From Nicotiana tabacum (taxonomy: Eukaryota; Streptophyta; Magnoliopsida; Solanales; Solanaceae), in assembly GCF_000715075.1 (NCBI RefSeq), contig NC_134085.1, positions 158,438,178 through 158,502,177 on the forward strand: 64,000 nt of DNA. Direction: 5' to 3'. Of this stretch, positions 45,101 through 57,720 are shown piece after piece. The translations under genes and the position numbers were made by a program. Every line of letters begins with the position of its first letter. Position 1 is the first letter of the stretch. The notes under the pieces were generated by a model that did not search any database, was not told the DNA's origin, and saw nothing but the letters and a program-made list of their open reading frames with translations.

Positions 45101-48100
45101 GTCGCCCACCAGTATAATGCGGGAATACCTTTCTGTTCTAGGTCGCCCACCAGTATAATACGAGAATACATTTCTGTTCTAGGTCGCCCACCAGTATAAT
45201 CCGGGAATACTTTCTGTTCTAGGTCGCCCACCAGTATAATGCGGGAATTCATTTCTATTCTAGGTCGCCCACCAGTATAATGCCGGAATACATTTCTGTT
45301 CTAGTTCGCCCGCCAGTATAATGCGGGAATACTTTCTGTTCTAGGTCGCCCGCCAGTATAATGCGGGAATGCTTTCTGTTCTAGGTCGCCCGCCAGTATA
45401 ATGCGGGAATACATTTCTGTTCTAGGTCGCCCACCAGTATAATGCGGGAATACTTTCTGTTCTAGGTCGCCCACCAGTATAATGCGGGAATACTTTCTGT
45501 TCTAGGTCGCCCACCAGTATAATGCGGGAATACTTTCTGTTCTAGGTCGCCCACCAGTATAATGCGGGAATACATTTCTGTTCTAGGTCGCCCACCAGTA
45601 TAATGCAGGAATACATTTCTGTTCTAGGTCGCCCACCAATATAATGCAGGAATACTTTCTGTTCTAGGTCGCCCGCCAGTATAATGCGGGAATACATTTC
45701 TGTTCTAGGTCGCCCACCAGTATAACGCGGGAATACTTTCTGTTCTAGGTCACCCACCAGTATAATGCGGGAATACTTTCTGTTCTAGGTCGCCCACCAG
45801 TATAATGCGGGAATACTTTCTGTTCTAGGTCGCCCACCAATATAATACGGGAATACTTTCTGTTCTAGCTCGCCCACCAGTATAATGCGGGAATACATTT
45901 CTGTTCTAGGTCGCCCACCAGTATAATGCGGGAATACATTTCTGTTCTAGGTCGCCCACCAGTATAATGCGGGAATACATTTCTGTTCTAGGTCGCCCAC
46001 CAGTATAATGCAGGAATACTTTCTGTTCTATGTCGCCCGCCAGTATAATGCGGGAATACATTTCTGTTCTAGGTCGCCCACCAGTATAATGCGGGAATAC
46101 TTTTTGTTCTAGGTCGCCCACCAGTATAATGCGGGAATACATTTCTGTTCTAGGTCGCCCACCAGTATAATGCGGGAATACTTTCTGTTCTAGGTCGCCC
46201 ACCAGTATAATGCGGGAATACTTTCTGTTCTAGGTCGCCCACCAGTATAATGCGGGAATACTTTCTGTTCTAGGTCGCCCACCAGTATAATGCGGGAATA
46301 CTTTCTGTTCTAGGTCGCCCACCAGTATAATGCGGGAATACTTTCTGTTCTAGGTCGCCCACCAGTATAATGCGGGAATACTTTCTGTTCTAGGTCGCCC
46401 ACCAGTATAATGCGGGAATACATTTCTGTTCTAGGTCGCCCACCAGTATAATGCGGGAATACTTTCTGTTCTAGGTCGCCCACCAGTATAATGCGGGAAT
46501 ACATTTCTGTTCTAGGTCGCCCACCAGTATAATGCGGGAATACTTTCTGTTCTAGGTCGCCCACCAGTATAATGCGGGAATACTTTCTGTTCTAGGTCGC
46601 CCACCAGTATAATGCGGGAATACTTTCTGTTCTAGGTCGCCCACCAGTATAATGCGGGAATACATTTCTGTTCTAGGTCGCCCACCAGTATAATGCGGGA
46701 ATACTTTCTGTTCTAGGTCGCCCACCAGTATAATGCGGGAATACTTTCTGTTCTAGGTCGCCCACCAGTATAATGCGGGAATACTTTCTGTTCTAGGTCG
46801 CCCACCAGTATAATGCGGGAATACATTTCTGTTCTAGGTCGCCCACCAGTATAATGCGGGAATACATTTCTGTTCTAGGTCGCCCACCAGTATAATGCGG
46901 GAATACATTTCTGTTCTAGGTCGCCCACCAGTATAATGCGGGAATACTTTCTGTTCTAGGTCGCCCACCAGTATAATGCGGGAATACTTTCTGTTCTAGG
47001 TCGCCCACCAGTATAATGCGGGAATACTTTCTGTTCTAGGTCGCCCACCAGTATAATGCGGGAATACTTTCTGTTCTAGGTCGCCCACCAGTATAATGCG
47101 GGAATACTTTCTGTTCTAGGTCGCCCACCAGTATAATGCGGGAATACATTTCTGTTCTAGGTCGCCCACCAGTATAATGCGGGAATACATTTCTGTTCTA
47201 GGTCGCCCACCAGTATAATGCGGGAATACTTTCTGTTCTAGGTCGCCCACCAGTATAATGCGGGAATACTTTCTGTTCTAGGTCGCCCACCAGTATAATG
47301 CGGGAATACCTTTCTGTTCTAGGTCGCCCACCAGTATAATACGAGAATACATTTCTGTTCTAGGTCGCCCACCAGTATAATCCGGGAATACTTTCTGTTC
47401 TAGGTCGCCCACCAGTATAATGCGGGAATTCATTTCTATTCTAGGTCGCCCACCAGTATAATGCGGGAATACATTTCTGTTCTAGTTCGCCCGCCAGTAT
47501 AATGCGGGAATACTTTCTGTTCTAGGTCGCCCGCCAGTATAATGCGGGAATGCTTTCTGTTCTAGGTCGCCCGCCAGTATAATGCGGGAATACATTTCTG
47601 TTCTAGGTCGCCCACCAGTATAATGCGGGAATACTTTCTGTTCTAGGTCGCCCACCAGTATAATGCGGGAATACTTTCTGTTCTAGGTCGCCCACCAGTA
47701 TAATGCGGGAATACTTTCTGTTCTAGGTCGCCCACCAGTATAATGCGGGAATACATTTCTGTTCTAGGTCGCCCACCAGTATAATGCGGGAATACATTTC
47801 TGTTCTAGGTCGCCCACCAGTATAATGCGGGAATACTTTCTGTTCTAGGTCGCCCACCAGTATAATGCGGGAATACTTTCTGTTCTAGGTCGCCCACCAG
47901 TATAATGCGGGAATACATTTCTGTTCTAGGTCGCCCACCAGTATAATGCGGGAATACATTTCTGTTCTAGGTCGCCCACCAGTATAATGCGGGAATACTT
48001 TCTGTTCTAGGTCGCCCACCAGTATAATGCGGGAATACTTTCTGTTCTAGGTCGCCCACCAGTATAATGCGGGAATACTTTCTGTTCTAGGTCGCCCACC

Positions 48101-49150
48101 AGTATAATGCGGGAATACCTTTCTGTTCTAGGTCGCCCACCAGTATAATACGAGAATACATTTCTGTTCTAGGTCGCCCACCAGTATAATCCGGGAATAC
48201 TTTCTGTTCTAGGTCGCCCACCAGTATAATGCCGGAATTCATTTCTATTCTAGGTCGCCCACCAGTATAATGCAGGAATACATTTCTGTTCTAGTTCGCC
48301 CGCCAGTATAATGCGGGAATACTTTCTGTTCTAGGTCGCCCGCCAGTATAATGCGGGAATGCTTTCTGTTCTAGGTCGCCCGCCAGTATAATGCGGGAAT
48401 ACATTTCTGTTCTAGGTCGCCCACCAGTATAATGCGGGAATACTTTCTGTTCTAGGTCGCCCACCAGTATAATGCGGGAATACTTTCTGTTCTAGGTCGC
48501 CCACCAGTATAATGCGGGAATACTTTCTGTTCTAGGTCGCCCACCAGTATAATGCGGGAATACATTTCTGTTCTAGGTCGCCCACCAGTATAATGCAGGA
48601 ATACATTTCTGTTCTAGGTCGCCCACCAATATAATGCAGGAATACTTTCTGTTCTAGGTCGCCCGCCAGTATAATGCGGGAATACATTTCTGTTCTAGGT
48701 CGCCCACCAGTATAACGCGGGAATACTTTCTGTTCTAGGTCACCCACCAGTATAATGCGGGAATACTTTCTGTTCTAGGTCGCCCACCAGTATAATGCGG
48801 GAATACTTTCTGTTCTAGGTCGCCCACCAATATAATACGGGAATACTTTCTGTTCTAGCTCGCCCACCAGTATAATGCGGGAATACATTTCTGTTCTAGG
48901 TCGCCCACCAGTATAATGCGGGAATACATTTCTGTTCTAGGTCGCCCACCAGTATAATGCGGGAATACATTTCTGTTCTAGGTCGCCCAAGTATAATGCG
49001 GGAATACATTTCTGTTCTAGGTCGCCCACCAGTATAATGCAGGAATACTTTCTGTTCTATGTCGCCCGCCAGTATAATGCGGGAATACATTTCTGTTCTA
49101 GGTCGCCCACCAGTATAATGCGGGAATACTTTTTGTTCTAGGTCGCCCAC
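42200..49150. repeat. Higher-order repeat block 2 (2,102-bp period, third copy displaced)
   Basis: The variant GTATAATACGAGAATACA occurs at 42,242, 43,051, 44,344, 45,153, 47,334 and 48,143. Pairs are always 809 bp apart. Copies 1 and 2 are 2,102 bp apart; copy 3 is displaced by a largely homogeneous stretch of monomers at about 46,200-47,250. Confidence 0.85.
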
Positions 49151-51899
49151 CAGTATAATGCGGGAATACTTTCTGTTCTAGGTCACCCACCAGTATAATG
49201 CGGGAATACTTTCTGTTCTAAGTCGCCCACTAGTATAATGCGGGAATACTTTCTGTTATAGGTCGCCCACCAGTATAATGCGGGAATACTTTCTGTTCTA
49301 GGTCGCCCGCCAGTATAATGCGGGAATACATTTCTGTTCTAGGTCGCCCACCAGTATAATGCGGGAATACTTTCTGTTCTAGGTCGCCCACCAGTATAAT
49401 GCGGGAATACTTTCTGTTCTAGGTCGCCCACCAGTATAATGCGGGAATACTTTCTGTTCTAGGTCGCCCACCAGTATAATGCGGGAATACTTTCTGTTCT
49501 AGGTCGCCCACCAGTATAATGCGGGAATACTTTCTGTTCTAGGTCGCCCACCAGTATAATGCGGGAATACATTCATGTTCTAGGTCGCCCACCAAGTATA
49601 ATGCGGGAATACATTTCTGTTCTAGGTCGCCCACCAGTATAATGCGGGAATACTTTTTGTTCTAGGTCGCCCACCAGTATAATGCGGGAATACATTTCTG
49701 TTCTAGGTCGCCCACCAGTATAATGCGGGAATACTTTCTGTTCTAGGTCGCCCACCAGTATAATGCGGGAATACTTTCTGTTCTAGGTCGCCCACCAGTA
49801 TAATGCGGGAATACTTTCTGTTCTAGGTCGCCCACCAGTATAATGCGGGAATACTTTCTGTTCTAGGTCGCCCACCAGTATAATGCGGGAATACTTTCTG
49901 TTCTAGGTCGCCCACCAGTATAATGCGGGAATACTTTCTGTTCTAGGTCGCCCACCAGTATAATGCGGGAATACATTTCTGTTCTAGGTCGCCCACCAGT
50001 ATTAATGCGAGAATACTTTCTGTTCTAGGTCGCCCACCAGTATAATGCGGGAATACTTTCTGTTCTAGGTCGCTCACCAGTATAATGCGGGAATACTTTC
50101 TGTTCTAGGTCGCCCACCAGTATAATGCGGGAATACATTTCTGTTCTAGGTCGCCCACCAGTATAATGCGGGAATACATTTCTGTTCTAGGTCGCCCACC
50201 AGTATAATGCGGGAATACATTTCTGTTCTAGGTCGCCCACCAGTATAATGCGGGAATACATTTCTGTTCTAGGTCGCCCACCAGTATAATGCGGGAATAC
50301 ATTTCTGTTCTAGGTCGCCCACCAGTATAATGCGGGAATACATTTCTGTTCTAGGTCGCCCACCAGTATAATGCGGGAATACATTTCTGTTCTAGGTCGC
50401 CCACCAGTATAATGCGGGAATACATTTCTGTTCTAGGTCGCCCACCAGTATAATGCGGGAATACATTTCTGTTCTAGGTCGCCCACCAGTATAATGCGGG
50501 AATACATTTCTGTTCTAGGTCGCCCACCAGTATAATGCGGGAATACATTTCTGTTCTAGGTCGCCCACCAGTATAATGCGGGAATACTTTCTGTTCTAGG
50601 TCGCCCACCAGTATAATGCGGGAATACTTTCTGTTCTAGGTCGCCCACCAGTATAATGCGGGAATACATTCATGTTCTAGGTCGCCCACTAGTATAATGC
50701 GGGAATACATTTCTGTTCTAGGTCGCCCACCAGTATAATGCGGGAATACATTTCTGTTCTAGGTCGCCCACCAGTATAATGCGGGAATACATTTCTGTTC
50801 TAGGTCGCCCACCAGTATAATGCGGGAATATATTTCTGTTCTAGGTCGCCCGCCAGTATAATGCGGGAATACATTTCTGTCTTTGTCGCCCGCCAGTATA
50901 ATGCGGGAATACATTTCTGTTCTAGGTCGCCCACCAGTATAATGCGGGAATACTTTCTGTTCTAGGTCGCCCACCAGTATAATGCGGGAATACTTTCTGT
51001 TCTAGGTCGCCCACCAGTATAATGCGGGAATACTTTCTGTTCTAGGTCGCCCACCAGTATAATGCGGGAATACATTTCTGTTCTAGGTCACCCACACCAG
51101 TATAATGCGGGAATACATTTCTGTTCTAGGTCGCCCACCAGTATAATGCGGGAATACATTTCTGTTCTAGGTCGCCCACCAGTATAATGCGGAAATACAT
51201 TTCTGTTCTAGGTCGCCCGCCAGTATAATGCGGGAATACATTTCTGTTCTAGGTCGCCCACCAGTATAATGCGGGAATACTTTCTGTTCTAGGTCGCCCA
51301 CCAGTATAATGCGGGAATACATTTCTGTTCTAGGTCGCCCACCAGTATAATGCGGGAATACTTTTTGTTCTAGGTCGCCCACCAGTATAATGCGGGAATA
51401 CATTTCTGTTCTAGGTCGCCCACCAGTATAATGCGGGAATACTTTCTGTTCTAGGTCGCCCGCCAGTATAATGCGGGAATACATTTCTGTTCTAGGTCGC
51501 CCACCAGTATAACGCGGGAATACTTTCTGTTCTAGGTCACCCACCAGTATAATGCGGGAATACTTTCTGTTCTAGGTCGCCCGCCAGTATAATGCGGGAA
51601 TACATTTCTGTTCTAGGTCGCCCACCAGTATAAAGCGGGAATACTTTCTGTTCTAGGTCGCCCACCAGTATAATGCGGGAATACATTCATGTTCTAGGTC
51701 GCCCACCAGTATAATGCGGGAATACTTTCTGTTCTAGGTCGCCCACCAGTATAATGCGGGAATACTTTCTGTTCTAGGTCGCCCACCAGTATAATGCGGG
51801 AATACTTTCTGTTCTAGGTCGCCCACCAGTATAATGCGGGAATACTTTCTGTTCTAGGTCGCCCACCAGTATAATGCGGGAATACTTTCTGTTCTAGGT

Positions 51900-54800
51900 C
51901 GCCCACCAGTATAATGCGGGAATACTTTCTGTTCTAGGTCGCCCACCAGTATAATGCGGGAATACATTTCTGTTCTAGGTCGCCCACCAGTATAATGCGG
52001 GAATACTTTCTGTTCTAGGTCGCCCACCAGTATAATGCGGGAATACTTTCTGTTCTAGGTCGCCCACCAGTATAATGCGGGAATACATTTCTGTTCTAGG
52101 TCGCCCACTAATATAATGCGGGAATACATTTCTGTTCTAGGTCGCCCACCAGTATAATGCGGGAATACTTTTTGTTCTAGGTCGCCCACCAGTATAATGC
52201 GGGAATACCTTTCTGTTCTAGGTCGCCCACCAGTATAATGCGGGAATACATTCATGTTCTAGGTCGCCCACCAGTATAATGCGGGAATACTTTCTGTTCT
52301 AGGTCGCCCACCAGTATAATGCGGGAATACTTTCTGTTCTAGGTCGCCCACCAGTATAATGCGGGAATACATTTCTGTTCTAGGTCACCCACCAGTATAA
52401 TGCGGGAATACTTTCTGTTCTAGGTCGCCCACCAGTATAATGCGGGAATACTTTCTGTTCTAGGTCGCCCACCAGTATAATGCGGGAATACTTTTTGTTC
52501 TAGGTCGCCCACCAGTATAATGCGGGAATACCTTTCTGTTCTAGGTCGCCCACCAGTATAATGCGGGAATACATTCATGTTCTAGGTCGCCCACCAGTAT
52601 AATGCGGGAATACTTTCTGTTCTAGGTCGCCCACCAGTATAATGCGGGAATACTTTCTGTTCTAGGTCGCCCACCAGTATAATGCGGGAATACATTTCTG
52701 TTCTAGGTCACCCACCAGTATAATGCGGGAATACTTTCTGTTCTAGGTCGCCCACCAGTATAATGCGGGAATACTTTCTGTTCTAGGTCGCCCACCAGTA
52801 TAATGCGGGAATACATTTCTGTTCTAGGTCGCCCACCAGTATAATGCGGGAATACTTTCTGTTCTAGGTCGCCCACCAGTATAATGCGGGAATACTTTCT
52901 GTTCTAAGTCGCCCACCAGTATAATGCGGGAATACTTTCTGTTCTAGGTCTCCCACCAGTATAATGCGGGAATACATTTCTATTCTAGGTCGCCCACCAG
53001 TATAATGCGGGAATACTTTCTGTTCTAGGTCGCCCACCAGTATAATGCAGGAATACTTTCTGTTCTAGGTCGCCCACCATTATAATGCGGGAATACATTT
53101 CTGTTCTAGGTCGCCCACCAGTATAATGCGGGAATACTTTCTGTTCTAGGTCGCCCACCAGTATAATGCGGGAATACTTTCTGTTCTAGGTCGCCCACCA
53201 GTATAATGCGGGAATACTTTCTGTTCTAGGTCACCCACCAGTATAATGCGGGAATACTTTCTGTTCTAGGTCACCCACCAGTATAATGCGGGAATACTTT
53301 CTGTTCTAAGTCGCCCACTAGTATAATGCGGGAATACTTTCTGTTATAGGTCGCCCACCAGTATAATGCGGGAATACTTTCTGTTCTAGGTCGCCCACCA
53401 GTATAATGCAGGAATACATTTGTGTTCTAGGTCGCCCACCAGTATAATGTGGGAAGTATAATGCGGGAATACATTTCTGTTCTAGGTCGCCCGCCAGTAT
53501 AATGCGGGAATACTTTCTGTTCTAGGTCGCCCGCCAGTATAATGCGGGAATACTTTCTGTTCTAGGTCGCCCGCCAGTATAATGCGGGAATATTTCCTAT
53601 TCTAGGTCGCCCACCAGTATAATGCGGGAATACTTTCTGTTCTAGGTCGCCCACCAGTATAATGCGGGAATACTTTCTGTTCTAGGTCGCCCACCAGTAT
53701 AATGCGGGAATACTTTCTGTTCTAGGTCGCCCACCAGTATAATGCGGGAATACTTTCTGTTCTAGGTCGCCCACCAGTATAATGCGGGAATACTTTCTGT
53801 TCTAGGTCGCCCACCAGTATAATGCGGGAATACATTTCTGTTCTAGGTCGCCCACCAGTATAATGCGGGAATACTTTCTGTTCTAGGTCGCCCACCAGTA
53901 TAATGCGGGAATACTTTCTGTTCTAGGTCGCCCACCAGTATAATGCGGGAATACATTTCTGTTCTAGGTCGCCCACTAATATAATGCGGGAATACATTTC
54001 TGTTCTAGGTCGCCCACCAGTATAATGCGGGAATACTTTTTGTTCTAGGTCGCCCACCAGTATAATGCGGGAATACCTTTCTGTTCTAGGTCGCCCACCA
54101 GTATAATGCGGGAATACATTCATGTTCTAGGTCGCCCACCAGTATAATGCGGGAATACTTTCTGTTCTAGGTCGCCCACCAGTATAATGCGGGAATACTT
54201 TCTGTTCTAGGTCGCCCACCAGTATAATGCGGGAATACATTTCTGTTCTAGGTCACCCACCAGTATAATGCGGGAATACTTTCTGTTCTAGGTCGCCCAC
54301 CAGTATAATGCGGGAATACTTTCTGTTCTAGGTCGCCCACCAGTATAATGCGGGAATACTTTTTGTTCTAGGTCGCCCACCAGTATAATGCGGGAATACC
54401 TTTCTGTTCTAGGTCGCCCACCAGTATAATGCGGGAATACATTCATGTTCTAGGTCGCCCACCAGTATAATGCGGGAATACTTTCTGTTCTAGGTCGCCC
54501 ACCAGTATAATGCGGGAATACTTTCTGTTCTAGGTCGCCCACCAGTATAATGCGGGAATACATTTCTGTTCTAGGTCACCCACCAGTATAATGCGGGAAT
54601 ACTTTCTGTTCTAGGTCGCCCACCAGTATAATGCGGGAATACTTTCTGTTCTAGGTCGCCCACCAGTATAATGCAGGAATACATTTCTGTTCTAGGTCGC
54701 CCACCAGTATAATGCGTGAATATTTTCTGTTCTAGGTCGCCCACCAGTATAATGCGGGAATACTTTCTGTTCTAAGTCGCCCACCAGTATAATGCGGGAA

Positions 54801-55560
54801 TACTTTCTGTTCTAGGTCTCCCACCAGTATAATGCGGGAATACATTTCTATTCTAGGTCGCCCACCAGTATAATGCGGGAATACTTTCTGTTCTAGGTCG
54901 CCCACCAGTATAATGCAGGAATACTTTCTGTTCTAGGTCGCCCACCATTATAATGCGGGAATACATTTCTGTTCTAGGTCGCCCACCAGTATAATGCGGG
55001 AATACATTTTTGTTCTAGGTCACCCACCAGTATAATGCGGGAATACTTTCTGTTCTAGGTCGCCCACCAGTATAATGCGGGAATACTTTCTGTTCTAGGT
55101 CGCCCACCAGTATAATGCGGGAATACTTTCTGTTCTAGGTCACCCACCAGTATAATGCGGGAATACTTTCTGTTCTAAGTCGCCCACTAGTATAATGCGG
55201 GAATACTTTCTGTTATAGGTCGCCCACCAGTATAATGCGGGAATACTTTCTGTTCTAGGTCGCCCACCAGTATAATGCAGGAATACATTTGTGTTCTAGG
55301 TCGCCCACCAGTATAATGCGGGAAGTATAATGCGGGAATACATTTCTGTTCTAGGTCGCCCGCCAGTATAATGCGGGAATACTTTCTGTTCTAGGTCGCC
55401 CGCCAGTATAATGCGGGAATACTTTCTGTTCTAGGTCGCCCGCCAGTATAATGCGGGAATATTTCCTATTCTAGGTCGCCCACCAGTATAATGCGGGAAT
55501 ACTTCCTGTTCTAGGTCGCCCACATGTATAATGCGGGAATACTTTCTGTTCTAGGTCGCC
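51900..55560. repeat. Higher-order repeat block 3 (two copies, about 1.87 kb)
   Basis: The truncated-unit junction GGGAAGTATAATGCGGG recurs at 53,451 and 55,320 (1,869 bp apart). The variant CGCCCACTAATATAATG at about 52,108 recurs at about 53,976 (1,868 bp). Confidence 0.8.
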
Positions 55561-56565
55561 CACCAGCATAATGCGGGAATACCTTTCTGTTCTAGGTCGC
55601 CCACCAGTATAATGCGGGAACACATTTCTGTTCTAGGTCGCCCACCAGTATAATGCGGGAACACATTTCTGTTCTAGGTCGCCCACCAGTATAATGCGAG
55701 AATACTTTCTGTTCTAGGTCGCCCACCAATATAATGCGGGAATACTTTCTGTTCTAGGTCGCCCACCAGTATAATGCGGGAATACTTTTTGTTCTAGGTC
55801 GTCCACCAGTATAATGCGGGAATACTTTCTGTTCTAGGTCGCCCACCAGTATAATGCGGGAATACTTTCTGTTCTAGGTCGCCCACCAGTATAATGTGGG
55901 AATGCTTTCAGTTCTAGGTCGCCCACCAGTATAATGCGGGAGTACATTTATGTTTTACATTCAGGCGCCCACCTGTACAACAAGAGGAATACTTTTTAGT
56001 CTTATGCTGCAGACTTTGAAATCAGTAACCCCACCGGAAGGTAGAAGGTTACAACAGGAATCCCCAGCAGAAAACAATAAAAATCTCCAACACCAAGAAG
56101 CAGAAGATTGCAGACTCAAGTGAATGTGTCAAAAGGAAGAAAGGACGCGTCTTGAAAGAAGCGGCTTGTAAACATTAAATCATGCCCAGCATAGCAAACT
56201 GATGAAGAGAACTGTACCACCGGATGAACCACTGAAAAGCTTAATAAAGAAAGCCATGTCCCCAGCGGGACAAGCAAAATAATGAAAACTGGCATTCAGA
56301 AAGGCAAAGGACCAGTGTCGTCCCCGAAGTTCACAAAATAAAGGCATCGGAGGAAAACGCAAGCCGACAAGAAATCAAGGCGACAAGAACAAGTTGAAGA
56401 TAGATAAGATCTTATGATCCATAGGCTAGCCTAGCTTCTTGTTTTCTTTTTAGCACAATGTAACAAGGAGATTGGTAAGCGGTAACATCCTCTAGCAGCA
56501 TGTGACAGCACACAACAGCAGCAAACACTACAGTCACACGGTAGTCCCAGCTACCAAAACTTCCC

Positions 56566-56635
56566 GAACTACATTGACCTGATTCCTGTTCAGCCCAGGA
56601 TATGTAGGAAACCTCTGAAGCAAAGGTTCGATCAA
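56566..56635 (+). other. Structured pseudoknot-type motif, copy B4
   Basis: P1 CTACAT (56,569-574) pairs with ATGTAG (56,602-607). P3 TCCTG (56,584-588) pairs with CAGGA (56,596-600). P4 AACC pairs with GGTT. P2 TTGA pairs with TCAA. The P1 change G to A on one side is matched by C to T on the other, compared with B1 and B2. It lies 91 bp before the polypurine tract. Confidence 0.6.
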
Positions 56636-56725
56636 ATCTTTTTCAAAAATGCTTCACACGGAGTACTCGGACGAGCAAAAATCGCCCGCTTTATCTTTGC
56701 GCGAAAACCCTTTGTATCTTCGGGC

Positions 56726-56738
56726 AAAGAGGGGCAGC
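56726..56738 (+). promoter_or_regulatory. Polypurine tract of element B
   Basis: AAAGAGGGGCAGC directly precedes the 3' LTR. This is the expected position of the RNase H-resistant primer for plus-strand DNA synthesis. Confidence 0.8.
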
Positions 56739-57273
56739 TGTAAGCACGTGATTTTTGCTTCACGGGAATTACTCCAAAAGAAAAAAAAATCAAAGTATAT
56801 GCATAAGTGTTTTTTTTGTCATTAAGCAATTTTTATTTAATGTTAAAACTATGTGTTAATTATTGTAAGGTGTTAACCAATACTTGTGTAATTGTATTTT
56901 AAATTTTTACAATTTATTTAGGAATGTGGTTCAATTTTGTTAATTGAGGAAAGGAATAATTGTGGGAAAATCGTATTGGGCCCCAAAGAGAGGCCCAAAA
57001 CCAGAACAAGGACCCAGACCAAACCAGGCCTGCCCAGGCACGGACCCAAAACGACGCCGCATAGGGTGTCTGATCTGAGCCGTCCGTTCAAACTCATCCA
57101 ACTGTCCACACTCACACCCATAACCCGACCTGTTTACTCGGGTCAACCCAACCCCTCACTTAAACCAAAACGACCCTGTTTCCATACCAAATGACCCCAT
57201 CCTGTCACTCACCAGTAGATCCAAGCCGTTGAGATCACTTGATCTAACGGCCCTGATCTATCTTCCTCTTCCG

Positions 57274-57281
57274 TATATAAA
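57274..57281 (+). promoter_or_regulatory. TATA box, 3' LTR of element B
   Basis: TATATAAA in the same context as in the 5' LTR. This copy could drive transcription rightwards out of the element into element C. Confidence 0.7.
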
Positions 57282-57720
57282 CCCTTCATCACACCCCACG
57301 CCCCTATCCAAACACCCCCCGGCTTCATCGTCTCCAGATCCCAACCCTAATATCCCAAACCCTAGCCGCCCCCCTTCACTTTCACTGTAAAGTCGGCGGC
57401 AAGGACGCCGGTGACCACCCCCTTAACACCCCTGATGCATCTCACCACCCCAACCCCAAATCTGTTACCCCCTGGCCTCGAATCACACTCCATCATCTCG
57501 AATCTTGATTTGAAGATTCGAGACCAAACCCCGATCTACACCAAACCAACCCAGATTCACACTGGACAACCCCTTGACCTCCCTCGTGACCAAACCAAGC
57601 TTGGTTTGGTCCGAATCTACCCACAAATCCTAGAATCTCAAATCTGAAGATCCAAACCCCAGAACACAAGAACCTGGGGAATCCGGCCAGTTTTTAATAG
57701 AGGTTTGAGGTCTAATAGAC

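Larger units (their letters stand above)
32122..55999. repeat. Giant 40/41-bp minisatellite array (about 590 copies, 23.9 kb) inside element B
   Basis: Monomer of 40 bp, or 41 bp when CATTT replaces CTTT at the junction; a canonical unit is 33,061-33,100. Each holds GGTCGCCCACC and TATAATGCGGGAATA. The array is uninterrupted by other sequence from 32,122 to about 55,955, with a last strongly diverged unit to about 55,999. Recurrent variants are GTCACCC, GCCCGCC, GGATTACC, AATCCGGG and AATACGAG; they recur in the same order at long distances, showing higher-order duplications. Two CpG sites per unit make it a dense methylation target. Tandem repeats in the 3' untranslated region are known for Tat/Ogre elements; this size is the striking part. 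Confidence 0.97.
56000..56738 (+). other. 3' untranslated region of element B downstream of the array
   Basis: About 740 bp of unique non-coding sequence between array and 3' LTR. Contains structured motif copy B4 (56,566-56,635) and the polypurine tract. Confidence 0.75.

Noticed and set aside
32085..54123. Many minus-strand ORFs of 60-125 codons with repeated GDLEQKVFPHYTGG and RPRTEMYSRIIL
   Set aside because: They arise because one 40-bp plus one 41-bp monomer make 81 bp (27 codons), so the frame stays open over alternating units; they end whenever two 40-bp units follow each other. No start context and no conservation beyond the DNA repeat.
32122..55999. CRISPR-like array
   Set aside because: Units are contiguous with no spacers, and the surroundings are plant retrotransposons.
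32122..55999. TATAAT in every monomer as promoters
   Set aside because: A bacterial -10-like hexamer without meaning in this plant nuclear context; no other promoter features.
56566..56635. tRNA-like or Pol III reading of the structured motif (GGTTCGATC resembles a B box)
   Set aside because: Only copy B4 has the full B-box-like sequence; other copies lose it while keeping the pairing, and there is no A box or cloverleaf.
20354..56635. Hammerhead ribozyme in the motif (CTGAT present)
   Set aside because: The hammerhead core needs CTGATGA and GAAAC at fixed places; the copies have CTGATTC and no GAAAC partner.
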